NCBI GenBank assembly: GCA_041392805.1
Contig: JAWKLJ010000001.1
Span: 2,046,001 to 2,110,000 of the forward strand
Source: Saprospiraceae bacterium
GTDB taxonomy: Bacteria > Bacteroidota > Bacteroidia > Chitinophagales > Saprospiraceae
DNA: 64,000 bases
Reading direction: 5' to 3'
Numbering within the stretch: the first letter of the stretch is position 1; each line of letters opens with the position of its first letter. A program made the translations under genes and the position numbers. Below, piece after piece: positions 26,265-36,457 of the stretch. Under the pieces are notes generated by a model. The model made no database searches, was not told the origin of the DNA, and saw nothing but the letters and a program-made list of their open reading frames with translations.

Positions 26265-29200
26265 TTATATGCCGCTCTTCTTCAATACTCGCTTCACCTC
26301 CCGGGTAATACTCCGCACCAATTGCTTTGGGTCATCCGTTGAGCGGAGGCTCAGGTCAATCGAATCCTTCCTGTCTTTGGATAATTTGGCTTCGATTTTG
26401 ATGGTACCCTTTACTATTTCATATAAACCATTTACAGCATAAGCTCCGGGATAATTGTAGACATCTACATATATCAAGTCCGCATCTTTGGCTTTTTCTG
26501 TTTCTGCTCTAAAGGCTGCTTCTAATAATGCGGCCAGCTGTAAGTCATCCTGAAAAGTTGCTTTATTCAAAAAAGTGCTGCGGACCACCACTGGCTTTTT
26601 GTTGCCAATCGGAATTTCCAATTTCGCCACTTCATCGAGTATCCCGATATCAAAACTCGCTCCCTTGCCCGGAAAGCCCATCATCGGGGTCTGGATGCCG
26701 TTGATACTGGCTGCCAATTCAGGTACCAGGTCCCTGGCGTATTGAAACAGCTTCATGACATCGATGTAGTCGCTTTCTCCTATTTTGCTGGTAGCAACCC
26801 CCAGCATCCCTTGCAACAAAGCATAGGTCAGCAAACCCTGTCCGTATTCACTGGCTTCATAGCTCACCTTATCTGATGCGCTGCCTGACAAGATAAACAT
26901 GCCGGTTCGGTCTTTCATCCGATCGAGTGCTCGGATCTGACTGGAGTTCAAGGCCTTAGAACTACCTGTCAAGTTCTCGACGATCTGGCCGGAGTTGCAG
27001 GCATCAATGATGAGTACTTGCTTGAGGGCGGGAATATTATTGATCCATTGCGTGATCTCTTCACTAGAGATGGTGTAGGCCCTGCGGATAGCAGCATCGC
27101 TAAGGTCATCACTAGCAATTCCTTGGGTGAGGTAGTGAAATTGGGCTTGTTCAGCACTGCCATAGGTTACGCCATGGCCAGAAAAATACACGACGATCAC
27201 ATCCTCTGCCTTCGCCTTACGCTTGATGGCATCAAAAGTCGCTTTGATATTGGCTTTATTGGCAAACGCCCATTGGATGGGCGAATTTTCCACGCCATTG
27301 GCGGTGGCCTGAGCCGTAGTCAGCACATAGACTTCCAAACTATCGCCATTGTTAAAAAGGGCCGAACCAATGGCTTGTAGGGCCCTGGCCATCATCGTCG
27401 CATCCTGATCGGCGTATTGGAGATCGAGCTTGGTCCCTGTGTAGTCTGAGGTGCCGACCGAGATGACATAGAGTTTAGGATCCAGCTGAGCCTCCCAGGC
27501 GACTCCGCTATTGGAATCATCGCTACCTTTGGTCAGCCTTTGGGTTGGACGATATTCAAGCTTGATCGCAGCACTTTTAAGCCATCCTTCTGCATTGTAC
27601 GCCCGTATACTGATGATATTGGTGCTGTCTGGGTGGCGTAACAGGTATAACTTGTGTTGCTTCAAGTCATAATGAATAAGACTATCACGCTGGAACGGCG
27701 GGGTGCGGGCAAGAGGATTAGCATCCTCCGCTACTTCCTTACCATTGATAAAAATATTGACACGGCCGATACCCCCCTTGCGCTCCTGCAAACGAATATG
27801 CAGGGAATCCTCCCTGATTTCGGCGAATACTTTTGGATAAATATTAACTTCGTCGAAAGCTTCGACCGGACGGATGCGCTCGTCGGAGTAACCCAATAAC
27901 TTGGGCAGTAAGCCCGGTTCGTAAAAGCGTGCCTTGAGTTGCTCCAGCTCAATAATTTCTGTCCCCACGGAATAATACAATAAATTCATGACACCCGGAG
28001 AAGCATCAAACAGGCCATTGGGAGCAAGAACGATCCAGTCCTTTTCGTCGAACCAAAACAAGGTGAGCAATTCCTGGCCAGTGGCAGTATCCCAGATTTT
28101 ACAGGAATGATCCTCGGACCAGCTGAGGACGTATTGGCCTTGGTCGATAAAGACGGCGCCAAGTAATTTAAGGGGATGCCCCAAAAAAGTAACCAACGAT
28201 TCCGTTTCGAAGTTATAGACCTGGAAATTTTTAAATTGTTTTTCCACATATTGCTGCTCCCCATTCCGGGACTCTAATTCAAATATATCTCGTTTCTTGA
28301 TGAGGACCAGTGGCTGATCTGCTGCAAAATCCAGGAATTGCGTTCTAGTAGGCAGTATGGACAAGGAGTCAATGCGGGTACTGGTAACCAGTTCATTCTT
28401 CAGAACACTGATAGCTGGAACATCTACACCAAAGTCGTGGATTTGTGAATTACGCGGGTTAAGGGCTAATTTTTTCAATGCCTGAAAATCATAGCGTTTG
28501 GGATGGTTATCAGGATAGGAGATAAAGAGGTATTTATCTTGCCATATTCCGAGATTACAAGCCATCCCATCACCAAGAAAGTTGAAAGATTTCGCGCCTG
28601 ATGTTAAGGCTTTAACGTAAAAGACGCCATAGTCAACATAAAAATAAAGCCCTCGGTAAATCCCATCTAATGACGGATCCCAGGAACTGCTAAACTCATA
28701 GGTCTCATCCAGGCTAACAGCAGTATTCTCCATCCAGTCAGCGAAAGGATTAGGTGCAAGCGAATCCTGCTGAGTTACCTCGCCTGTGTTTAAGTCAAAA
28801 CCAAGTTGGAAGGTGTCTTGGGCGATGTCCGAAGAGGCTTCCCCAAAAGAGGTTTTATCCCGGAGATAATACAAATCAATTTGTTGCTGCTGTTTCGCCT
28901 TCCTTTTGACAGCTACTATTTGGTGGGCTTTTTGGCTACCCATCTCCTGCAACAACTGGCCGGCAAAATTCCAGGTAGCGATTCTACCATTTTGATAACC
29001 AATAGTCAATTGGTTCGCAACCGGGGAAAAAGCCACGGAGGCAGGCCAACTGCCCATGAGAAAGCTGGCGGATATATTATTCCATTGTTTCAAAAAAGTG
29101 AGGGTCGCCTTTTCTATATCATAAATGCCCACATTGCCATCTTTCACGAGCCCAATATATTTTCCATCTTGTGAAAAGCCTAAGGGGAAAACGGAGCCCG

Positions 29201-30302
29201 GTTCCCAGCCCCAGGTTGGATTGAATAAATACTTTTCCTTGGTGGACAGGTTCCAAAGGCTAGTCATACTGCTGTAACTCAACAATAATTGATCCGCTTT
29301 TGCCGACAAGATTCCTACATTCCAGTCCATCAGGCTATTCGTGGATATCGCTTTATTATCCATGTTAACATAATAAAAGGGCCCGCCCACCGACACCATC
29401 CAGAAAGAATCTTGTTCAATTGGAGAATATCGCTCAAAGGCTTCTCCTGTTTGCGGGTCGACACCTTCAAAACCAGCGGATAGGACGCCGTCTACTTCCT
29501 TAACCAAAGGCTCCATTCCGATGGCATCCAATAATACCCCTTTGGTACTGTAGATCTTGGCATGCCCGCCCGATTCCAGAAGCGCTTGTGCTGATTTGTT
29601 TATCATTTGGGGCGTATAACCCAATTCTTTGGGAAAAGAAAAGCCGATCAGGATCCGGTCATTATCCAGGAAAAAAGCCCTGAAAAAGGGGAAATAAGCT
29701 TTCACCCTATTCTCCACCGCAAATCGATGCTCCACCTTTAGCTGCCGGTTAAATAAAAGGATAGAATCCCCTACGCTGGACAGGATCAGCTGGCCATCGG
29801 GGGAGAACTGCAGGTTTTGGGGCCCATCGCAGGGAAATTCGGCGCTTGTTTCATTAATGAGATCGTAGCGCACGGCGGTGCTATCCGAGGCGCGGGTCAG
29901 TAAATACCGATCATCGGCGGCAAAAACAGGCTGGTCATAGGCATTTACCCTTGGGTCCGCAGGAGGACTAAGGGCCGCTTTTTTCCAAACCAGCACACCA
30001 TCGACCCGCCAAACGAAGATACTGTCGCTCGTCCGGGTGAGGGCAAAGCCTTGCTGGGGCGACAACCGAACATCGACCAGGGCAGCGGTATGTTGCGAGA
30101 AAGTGCGTAGGAGCCGCCCTTGTTTATTCCATAATTTGGCCGAGCGATCCTTTGATCCCGAAAGGAGGTAAGCCCCATCGGCAGCATAATCCAGGCACGT
30201 TATGGCATCGGTATGGCCAAAGGGTATGATCAAAGTTGGTTTTTGGGCCAACAAGACACCTGTCCAAAGTAGGAAAAAAACGCTTATATGAAAACGTCTC
30301 AT
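26265..30302 (-). CDS. Secreted WD40-repeat/caspase (C14) protein
   Basis: 1345 residues. A signal peptide (MRRFHISVFFLLWTGVLLAQ) is followed by WD40 repeats at about 25-170 (HTDAITCLDYAADGAYLLSG, DRSAKLWNKQG) with further propeller blades up to about residue 760 (SWSEDHSCKIWDTATGQ). A linker leads to a caspase-like p20 domain from about 930: YVISVGTSDYTGTKLDLQYA, catalytic H1043 in VVYFSGHG and C1102 in LIIDACNSG. A mixed domain of about 150 residues ends the protein. It should be a cysteine endopeptidase cutting after basic residues or Asp. Bacterial WD40-caspases are usually cytoplasmic; the signal peptide points to the envelope here. It is convergent with the ParA/RHH pair. No T9SS sorting domain seen. 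Confidence 0.88.
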   Translation of the reverse strand: MRRFHISVFFLLWTGVLLAQKPTLIIPFGHTDAITCLDYAADGAYLLSGSKDRSAKLWNKQGRLLRTFSQHTAALVDVRLSPQQGFALTRTSDSIFVWRVDGVLVWKKAALSPPADPRVNAYDQPVFAADDRYLLTRASDSTAVRYDLINETSAEFPCDGPQNLQFSPDGQLILSSVGDSILLFNRQLKVEHRFAVENRVKAYFPFFRAFFLDNDRILIGFSFPKELGYTPQMINKSAQALLESGGHAKIYSTKGVLLDAIGMEPLVKEVDGVLSAGFEGVDPQTGEAFERYSPIEQDSFWMVSVGGPFYYVNMDNKAISTNSLMDWNVGILSAKADQLLLSYSSMTSLWNLSTKEKYLFNPTWGWEPGSVFPLGFSQDGKYIGLVKDGNVGIYDIEKATLTFLKQWNNISASFLMGSWPASVAFSPVANQLTIGYQNGRIATWNFAGQLLQEMGSQKAHQIVAVKRKAKQQQQIDLYYLRDKTSFGEASSDIAQDTFQLGFDLNTGEVTQQDSLAPNPFADWMENTAVSLDETYEFSSSWDPSLDGIYRGLYFYVDYGVFYVKALTSGAKSFNFLGDGMACNLGIWQDKYLFISYPDNHPKRYDFQALKKLALNPRNSQIHDFGVDVPAISVLKNELVTSTRIDSLSILPTRTQFLDFAADQPLVLIKKRDIFELESRNGEQQYVEKQFKNFQVYNFETESLVTFLGHPLKLLGAVFIDQGQYVLSWSEDHSCKIWDTATGQELLTLFWFDEKDWIVLAPNGLFDASPGVMNLLYYSVGTEIIELEQLKARFYEPGLLPKLLGYSDERIRPVEAFDEVNIYPKVFAEIREDSLHIRLQERKGGIGRVNIFINGKEVAEDANPLARTPPFQRDSLIHYDLKQHKLYLLRHPDSTNIISIRAYNAEGWLKSAAIKLEYRPTQRLTKGSDDSNSGVAWEAQLDPKLYVISVGTSDYTGTKLDLQYADQDATMMARALQAIGSALFNNGDSLEVYVLTTAQATANGVENSPIQWAFANKANIKATFDAIKRKAKAEDVIVVYFSGHGVTYGSAEQAQFHYLTQGIASDDLSDAAIRRAYTISSEEITQWINNIPALKQVLIIDACNSGQIVENLTGSSKALNSSQIRALDRMKDRTGMFILSGSASDKVSYEASEYGQGLLTYALLQGMLGVATSKIGESDYIDVMKLFQYARDLVPELAASINGIQTPMMGFPGKGASFDIGILDEVAKLEIPIGNKKPVVVRSTFLNKATFQDDLQLAALLEAAFRAETEKAKDADLIYVDVYNYPGAYAVNGLYEIVKGTIKIEAKLSKDRKDSIDLSLRSTDDPKQLVRSITREVKRVLKKSGI

Positions 30303-30860
30303 TGAAAAATGGGTTAGTTATATTAGTTGGATACAGCCTAAAAAACCAGGGCAGTTTAGCTGGAGGAGACACGCTAACCCTAGAATAGCCTATTTGTAAT
30401 AGCTCAGGATTTATCTACCTGATATAATATTTTTTCGGAGCATTAATCAGCGTACAATATACAACAATAAGCCAAAAGACGCTAGTATAAAACTGAAAAG
30501 CAAACAAGTTATGCTCAAAAAACGGTTAGAGCATGTTTGGAGGTCGCTTTTGGGTTTGTAAGTCTCAGCGCTTGTCTAAAAAAGAGCTTGACATGCACTC
30601 CTGTCCCTCCTTTCCAAATTTCATCGACGTTTTTGAGCTGTTTATCAAATCTTTTTTGGTCTAAGTGCAAATCCCCTTTTCTTACCCCTGTTTTCAATAG
30701 CAAACTATTTTAACATTACTGTAACAAACAAGGAGCAACTAAAATTATTTTATGGCGTCTTTACTATAAATCACCCTTTTAATAGCTTTCCGAACTAGTC
30801 TTTGAAAAAACCCAAGTAATTGATTTAATCATCTGATATTTTATAAAAACCCGTGCTGTT
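30303..30860. other. 558-bp intergenic region with a single MITE end
   Basis: 30529-30560 (GAGCATGTTTGGAGGTCGCT) is one terminus of the MITE-like family with TTA before it (30526-30528). The expected right end is absent, so it is a truncated copy. The rest is AT-rich and without a recognisable gene or clear promoter. Confidence 0.5.
30529..30560. mobile_element. Truncated MITE-like element end
   Basis: Left 21 bp identical to 49746-49766 (GAGCATGTTTGGAGGTCGCT), after which similarity fades; no inverted partner downstream. Confidence 0.5.
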
Positions 30861-31241
30861 ATGAAACGATTTCAATGGCTGGCAACCCTATGCCTTGCTT
30901 TAATGACTATGCCTTTAATGGCGAATGATTCTTCACCCGTAAAACCGACAACCGACATTCTGGTAAGTTCAAAAATCGTCGGAGGGAAGACGGTTAAACT
31001 GAAAGTGTCCAACCTGCAAATGGAAAAGACGGCTATACTTCTTACCGACTTGCAGGGAAACAACACTTTTTACAGGGATTTTGTTAAAGACCACAATGGT
31101 TATGGTCGTCGGTTAAACCTGGATCAGCTTCCAGTTGGCAAGTACATGTTAACGGTTAAGCAGAAGGATGAAAACGTCAAACAAATTATTGTTGTAAAGG
31201 AAAATTATTTATTGCTATCCAGCTCAAATCATAGTAGCTAG
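30861..31241 (+). CDS. Small secreted beta-sandwich protein with T9SS-CTD-like fold
   Basis: 126 residues. The signal peptide MKRFQWLATLCLALMTMPLM ends near ANA/AND. The mature part has strands of the type VKLKVSNLQMEKTAILLTDLQGN, LNLDQLPVGKYMLTVKQ and KQIIVVKEN, resembling the C-terminal Por-secretion beta-sandwich or DUF3244 proteins, but it makes up the whole protein. A similar architecture, duplicated, is encoded at 62694-63296. Role unknown; probably a small periplasmic or surface protein. A hairpin terminator follows immediately. Confidence 0.7.
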   Translation: MKRFQWLATLCLALMTMPLMANDSSPVKPTTDILVSSKIVGGKTVKLKVSNLQMEKTAILLTDLQGNNTFYRDFVKDHNGYGRRLNLDQLPVGKYMLTVKQKDENVKQIIVVKENYLLLSSSNHSS

Positions 31242-31274
31242 GCATAGCAAGACATCAGAAGTATTATCCTATTT

Positions 31275-31310
31275 TAAAGCCTCCGAAGTGTAAGCACAGC
31301 GGAGGCTTTA
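31275..31310 (+). terminator. Hairpin terminator after the small secreted protein
   Basis: A perfect 11-bp stem TAAAGCCTCCG (31275-31285) pairs with CGGAGGCTTTA (31300-31310) around a 14-nt loop, 34 bp after the stop codon. There is no long T-run. Confidence 0.7.
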
Positions 31311-31456
31311 TCATTTGTGGTTCTCTGGCAATTTCTGTTCCCAGGAGAAGGTCATTTTGTTAAAAGACGGTTAAAGTTAAGTAGGCAATTATCATTTTTA
31401 AGCTATAGTTCACTTCTTTTTTTTCAAATCCTTACCTTGTCATAAAATTTCTGCTT

Positions 31457-31936
31457 ATGCAAAACTATGGTGTCCTTCTCTGTCTTTTTATAGGTTTCTT
31501 TTTTGCATGTCAAGGTGGCGGCTCAAATGCAGCAAGTGATGGAAGCTTTTCGGATGAACAAAAGCAAGCCCAACAAGCCCTTTGGGATGATTTGATGGCG
31601 GTACATGATGGCATTATGCCAAAAATCAGCCAGATCCACGAGCTTAGCCGCCAATTGAGGAATCATGCTGAAACGGCAGAAAACCTTTCGTCTGAGGTCA
31701 TGGAAAAGATACTGGCCACTGTCGAATCCTTAGACCAGGCCGACGAAGGCATGTTTTCCTGGATGAATAATTTGCGGCAGCTCAAACCCTTACAGGATAC
31801 TGAAAAACACGAAGATATCCTCACCTACCTAAAAAAAGAACAGGCAACTATAGCTGAAGTAAAAAGAAATATGCTAAATAGCATTGAAAAAGGAACTTTG
31901 CTCGTTGAAGAGCTAGGCATTACAAATCAGCAATAA
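31457..31936 (+). CDS. Helical lipoprotein of unknown function
   Basis: 159 residues. LLCLFIGFFFAC is an SPII lipobox. The mature protein is almost entirely helical: a coiled-coil-like run from AQQALWDDLMAVHDGIMPKI through ESLDQADEGMFSWMNNLRQL to a long final helix. Similar lipoproteins in Bacteroidota are often labelled viral A-type inclusion-like, without known function. The stop is 2 bp before the ATG of the SCO1-like gene, so the two are co-transcribed and may share a role in copper or respiratory-chain assembly (inference). Confidence 0.7.
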   Translation: MQNYGVLLCLFIGFFFACQGGGSNAASDGSFSDEQKQAQQALWDDLMAVHDGIMPKISQIHELSRQLRNHAETAENLSSEVMEKILATVESLDQADEGMFSWMNNLRQLKPLQDTEKHEDILTYLKKEQATIAEVKRNMLNSIEKGTLLVEELGITNQQ

Positions 31937-31938
31937 TT

Positions 31939-32550
31939 ATGAGGTTATTATTTTTTTCTATTTTCGCTTTCCTAACACTGGTGGCTTGCCAACCCAAAGA
32001 GACAAGTCTCCCTGTTTTAGGAAACCACATAATTGATCCGGCAACGGGAGATACCACTTATCATACGATCCCCCCTTTTTCTTTCATCAACCAAGATAGC
32101 CAACTCATTAACAATGCCAGCTTTGCAGGAAAAGCTTATGTCGCCGATTTCTTCTTTATTTCCTGCCCCACCATCTGCCCAAAAGTGGCCCAACAAATGC
32201 GGCGAATCTATGATCGCTATGAAGATGACGAGCGGCTAGCCCTACTGTCGCATACCATTGATCCTAAAAGAGATACGGTAGGTCGACTCAAAAAATATGA
32301 AATTGGCCTGGATGTAAAAGCACCAAAATGGCAATTTGTAACAGGCGAAAAAGAAGTAATTTACGATATCGCACAGGATTATATGAGTATTGCCAAAGAA
32401 GATGAAAATGCACCTGGAGGTTTTGACCACAGTGGCTGGTTATTGTTGATCGATGATAAAATGCATATTCGTTCCTTTTGTAATGGAACAGACGAAGAGG
32501 CCGTTAATAAATTCATGAAGGATATTGATCTTTTACTGTCGTCCATGTAA
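31939..32550 (+). CDS. SCO1/SenC-family copper-binding lipoprotein
   Basis: 203 residues. The lipobox FLTLVAC anchors it to a membrane. It has the thioredoxin-like SCO fold with FFFISCPTICPKV, giving the C76-x3-C80 copper ligands, and H164 in FDHSGWLLLID as the third ligand. SCO proteins deliver copper to the CuA site of cytochrome oxidase subunit II or act as thiol-disulfide reductases on it. No oxidase genes are in the window. It forms a tight pair with the preceding helical lipoprotein. Confidence 0.9.
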   Translation: MRLLFFSIFAFLTLVACQPKETSLPVLGNHIIDPATGDTTYHTIPPFSFINQDSQLINNASFAGKAYVADFFFISCPTICPKVAQQMRRIYDRYEDDERLALLSHTIDPKRDTVGRLKKYEIGLDVKAPKWQFVTGEKEVIYDIAQDYMSIAKEDENAPGGFDHSGWLLLIDDKMHIRSFCNGTDEEAVNKFMKDIDLLLSSM

Positions 32551-32597
32551 TATTTGTATACCTCATTTTCCCAAAAACTGCTAACCACGCTGCCTGT

Positions 32598-35500
32598 ATG
32601 AAAAGAACAACACCTTCTACACTTCTCTTTTGGAGCTTCCTTTTGTTATTTACTTCAAGCCTCCGGGCACAAACAACAGACGCCAGGATTGCACCTACAC
32701 AAACGCCGCTAGAAGAAGTGGATTTGCTGGTGCTTCCCAGGCAAGATAATGAAGCCCTTTTGCAAGAAGAGTTAAAAAACAGGCAGCCTGGCATTCCACC
32801 TAAATTTGCAATGTCTTTCCCATTCGACATTTCTCCTTTTAAAGATGGAACCTGGGAGGATTTGCCCAATGGCCAAAGTGTTTGGCGCTTTAGGATTTTA
32901 TCGCCTAATGCCCATTCCCTCAATCTTGGCTTTGGACAGTTTTTTCTGCCCAAAGGCAGTCAATTGATCCTCTATTCGCCAGATCAGCGAAAAATTCTAG
33001 GCCCTTTCACCCCCGCCGACAATGAAAGCCACCAGGAGTTATGGACGCCTATCCTGGAAGGAGACGAGATGGTCGTTGAGCTCCGTATCCCCAAAACAGC
33101 AAAAGAACAACTACAACTCAAAATCAATACCATCAACCACGATTTCTTAGGTTTTTCCACCTTTCTTTCCGGCTCCTGCAACTTGGATGTAATCTGTGGT
33201 GCAGCGGATGGATGGGGCATTGTAGATGCTTATCGGGATATTATCCAGTCGGTAGGGGTTTACAGTACAGGTGGAAGTACCTTTTGCACCGGTTTTTTGG
33301 TTAACACAACGCGTCAGGATTGTTCTCCTTTTTTTATGACCGCTGATCACTGTGGCATCAGGGCTAACAATGCCGCTAGTATGGTCGTTTATTGGAATTT
33401 TCAAAATAGTACTTGCCGTACCCCCAATAGCCAGTCTAGTGGAATATCAGGAAATGGTACGCTCAATGATTTCAATACCGGAGCGGTCCTACGCGCCAGA
33501 AGCAGCAATTCTGATTTTACTTTATTGGAATTGGATGATCCGGTTAGTGAGACGGCCAATGCCTTTTTTGCAGGCTGGGATGCCAGTGATAAGTTGCCAT
33601 CGGACACCGTGATTGCCATCCACCACCCTAGCACCGACGAAAAACGGATAAGTTTCAGCTATGAACAAGTGTTCAAAGGCAATGAAAATGGACAGGCGCT
33701 CGCCAATGGCAACTACCTTGTTGTTCCGCAGTGGAGTGTAGGTACGACCGAAGGGGGTTCTTCGGGTTGTCCTTTTTTTGATAAGCACAAGCGCGTCATC
33801 GGTCAGTTGTTTGGTGGACTCGCATCCTGCAACAATAGCCAATTTGATGCTTTTGGCTGGTTTGCCAAATCCTGGGAAGGGGGCGGTTCTACCATTTCTC
33901 GCCTAAAGGATTGGCTTGACCCCGACGATACCGGATTGAAAGTGCTGGATGGCAGGACCCAAAATGCTTGTAATTTCACCCTGGTCACCGAAGAGAATAA
34001 TTTTGAGCTTTGTGCCACCAATAGTTTAAGGTTTGGGCTTTCTCCTAGTGCCAATTTTGCGGATTCCGTGCAGTTAAGTGCTTCCGATCTTCCAACAGGC
34101 GTAACAGCTTCTTTTTCCGTAAACCCGGTAGCCCCAGGAAGTCAAAGCTTTATTACCTTAAATAATTTAAACCAATTTGGGGAAGGTGCCTTCAGTTTTA
34201 GCATCAACGGAACCGATGGCACGGAAACGGGCCAAAGGCTCATTCAAGTCAGTCTCTCCGAAGCTTTGCCTACCCAGGCAACCCTCACGGCTCCCCTTGA
34301 TCAGGCTATCAACCAAAGTTCCGTTCCTGGTTTTAGCTGGACAGCCATTGACAATGCTACTGCTTATGAGTGGCAACTGAGTCTCGATCCCGCATTTGCG
34401 CAATTAGCTGCCAGCGTATCCGACCTCACGGCACCTCAACATTCAGGTCAAAGCCTGGCTACGGAGACAAGCTATTATTGGCGGGTTCGAGGATTGAATA
34501 GTTGCGGAGAAGGAGAATGGTCGGAGGTGTTTTCTTTTACAACTTCTGGCGTTTATTGTCTATCGCACAACGCTACAGATGTACCCGTCGCTATTACGGC
34601 CAGTAACCCAAATACAGTTCGCTCTAAACTAGCAGTCGCCCAAATTGGTCAAATCGCTAGTGTGGTTATTCATATGAATATCAAGCATAGCTATATTTCC
34701 GATTTATCTGCCAATTTGATTTCTCCCAGTGGTACCGCGATTAGTTTGTTTGTTTATCCTGGAGAAAACACCAGCCCCCAAGGTTGCGCCAATGACGATT
34801 TGGTGCTGACTTTTTCAGACGGCGCCACTTCTTCGAATAATCTATTGACAAATTTATGCGGAAATAATTCCCCCGCCATAAGTGGCCAATTCAAACCTCG
34901 ACAGGCCTTCAGTGCTTTCTCCGGCGAAGAAGCAAATGGCATTTGGACCTTGGAAGTGGTCGACGGTTATGATGAAGACGGAGGTCAAATCACTGATTGG
35001 AGTCTTGACATTTGTACGACCTTTCCCCAATCCGCCAGCCTAATTCCGAGTATTAATGTGATTTCGATTTGCCCAGACGAAACTTTCAATTTGGATTTGA
35101 TCGTTGGAGCTGGTTTTTCAGGTAATAGCTTACAACTTAGCAATGGGACCTTGCCAGCAGGAGCATCCATTACCTTTGAACAAAATCCGGTTAGCCAGGC
35201 TTCGAGCGTGGCGGTCTCAGGGAGTGGCTTTGGCGAACCTGGTCAATATGCCGTAGATTTTAGTATCTCGGATGGAAATATAACGGCGAATACCATGATA
35301 ATGTTGGAAGTAAACAGCCTTCCAAATATGATTACGCCCGTAAAACCCGTTGACCAAGCCGCTTTAGTGGGTATTGCGCCAACGCTGTACTGGAGCACCA
35401 ATCCCGTAGCAGATAGCTATAAGCTTATCCTCAGTACGGCATCCGACCTCAGTAATCCCATCTTCAACCTCAATACGACCAATACGAGTATTAATGTAGG

Positions 35501-36443
35501 AGAATTAAACACGGAGCAGACTTATTATTGGCAGGTGGCTGCCTCTAATGAATGTGGCAGTACCTTGGGAAGTATTTGGTCATTCACCACTATTCCAGAT
35601 GTTAGTTTTGTCGCTAATCCCAATCAGCTTTCTGCTTGTCCAACGGATGAGCCTGGATTCAGCCTGCTAGTTGATCCCGATTTCCTGGGTCCAGTAAAAC
35701 TCAGTTATGCCATTGCGCCAAGCAGTAATTTAACTTTGAGCAGTGAGGCTGATTTAAATGCCTTAACGCCAGGTCAGGCAGTAAGTGTACAAGTAAAAGA
35801 CCTAACTGGTGAATTGCAAGGAGACTATGTTATACAATTAACTTTATCGGATGGTACGCTGTCTTATTCTAGCAACCTGAAACTACGCCTCGATCTTTTT
35901 CCGCAAACCCCCATCCTGGTGCTTCCCTTAGATGGGACGGTCAGCGCCAATCCGCCTAGCTTGTTGGGATGGAGTGAGGTGGCCGGGATTGACAACTATT
36001 TGGTTGAAATTGCTACCGATGCTGCTTTTGAAAATATCATTGAATCTGCCGAGTTGAATACGCTCAGTTATCAGCCCGGCGCCATTGCCCAAGGAGGAAC
36101 CTACTTTTGGAGGGTCAGCGCAAGCAATGTTTGTGGGGATGCGACCGCTGCAGCTTTTCAATTTACTTACACCCCCAATGCAATTGATGAAGTGGAAGGG
36201 GCCACGCTTGCTATTTTCCCCAATCCAACCACGGATGAACTGTCGATCCAATTATCAAGGCCCATTGCCAGTTCATTGCAATTGGAACTGCATTCCATTA
36301 ACGGCCAACGCTTGTTGCAATTACCCTGGCCAAGTGGTCAGGCCTTGCATCAACTCCATTTAGCACAATTACCCGCAGGTGTTTATATTTTAAGCATCCG
36401 CAGTCAACAGGAACAAATTATAAAACGAATTATCAAACAATAA
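32598..36443 (+). CDS. T9SS-secreted trypsin-like (lysyl endopeptidase-type) protease
   Basis: 1281 residues. A signal peptide ends SSLRAQ. A pro-region to about residue 195 precedes an S1-type catalytic domain of the Achromobacter protease I kind: H251 in FMTADHCG, D306 in SDFTLLELDD and S389 in GGSSGCPFFD, with paired cysteines. Next come fibronectin-III-like modules (SWTAIDNATAYEWQLSLDP; YYWRVRG), a proprotein-convertase P-domain (about 650-810; SGEEANGIWTLEVVDGYDED), further Ig/FnIII modules and a T9SS sorting domain beginning LAIFPNPTTDEL and ending QIIKRIIKQ. It is an extracellular serine protease. The PBP4-type gene follows 14 bp later. Confidence 0.9.
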   Translation: MKRTTPSTLLFWSFLLLFTSSLRAQTTDARIAPTQTPLEEVDLLVLPRQDNEALLQEELKNRQPGIPPKFAMSFPFDISPFKDGTWEDLPNGQSVWRFRILSPNAHSLNLGFGQFFLPKGSQLILYSPDQRKILGPFTPADNESHQELWTPILEGDEMVVELRIPKTAKEQLQLKINTINHDFLGFSTFLSGSCNLDVICGAADGWGIVDAYRDIIQSVGVYSTGGSTFCTGFLVNTTRQDCSPFFMTADHCGIRANNAASMVVYWNFQNSTCRTPNSQSSGISGNGTLNDFNTGAVLRARSSNSDFTLLELDDPVSETANAFFAGWDASDKLPSDTVIAIHHPSTDEKRISFSYEQVFKGNENGQALANGNYLVVPQWSVGTTEGGSSGCPFFDKHKRVIGQLFGGLASCNNSQFDAFGWFAKSWEGGGSTISRLKDWLDPDDTGLKVLDGRTQNACNFTLVTEENNFELCATNSLRFGLSPSANFADSVQLSASDLPTGVTASFSVNPVAPGSQSFITLNNLNQFGEGAFSFSINGTDGTETGQRLIQVSLSEALPTQATLTAPLDQAINQSSVPGFSWTAIDNATAYEWQLSLDPAFAQLAASVSDLTAPQHSGQSLATETSYYWRVRGLNSCGEGEWSEVFSFTTSGVYCLSHNATDVPVAITASNPNTVRSKLAVAQIGQIASVVIHMNIKHSYISDLSANLISPSGTAISLFVYPGENTSPQGCANDDLVLTFSDGATSSNNLLTNLCGNNSPAISGQFKPRQAFSAFSGEEANGIWTLEVVDGYDEDGGQITDWSLDICTTFPQSASLIPSINVISICPDETFNLDLIVGAGFSGNSLQLSNGTLPAGASITFEQNPVSQASSVAVSGSGFGEPGQYAVDFSISDGNITANTMIMLEVNSLPNMITPVKPVDQAALVGIAPTLYWSTNPVADSYKLILSTASDLSNPIFNLNTTNTSINVGELNTEQTYYWQVAASNECGSTLGSIWSFTTIPDVSFVANPNQLSACPTDEPGFSLLVDPDFLGPVKLSYAIAPSSNLTLSSEADLNALTPGQAVSVQVKDLTGELQGDYVIQLTLSDGTLSYSSNLKLRLDLFPQTPILVLPLDGTVSANPPSLLGWSEVAGIDNYLVEIATDAAFENIIESAELNTLSYQPGAIAQGGTYFWRVSASNVCGDATAAAFQFTYTPNAIDEVEGATLAIFPNPTTDELSIQLSRPIASSLQLELHSINGQRLLQLPWPSGQALHQLHLAQLPAGVYILSIRSQQEQIIKRIIKQ

Positions 36444-36457
36444 TACTGGCTAGCTTT

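Noticed and set aside
30515..30703. 62-codon minus-strand frame
   Set aside because: It overlaps the truncated MITE end and has no protein-like character.
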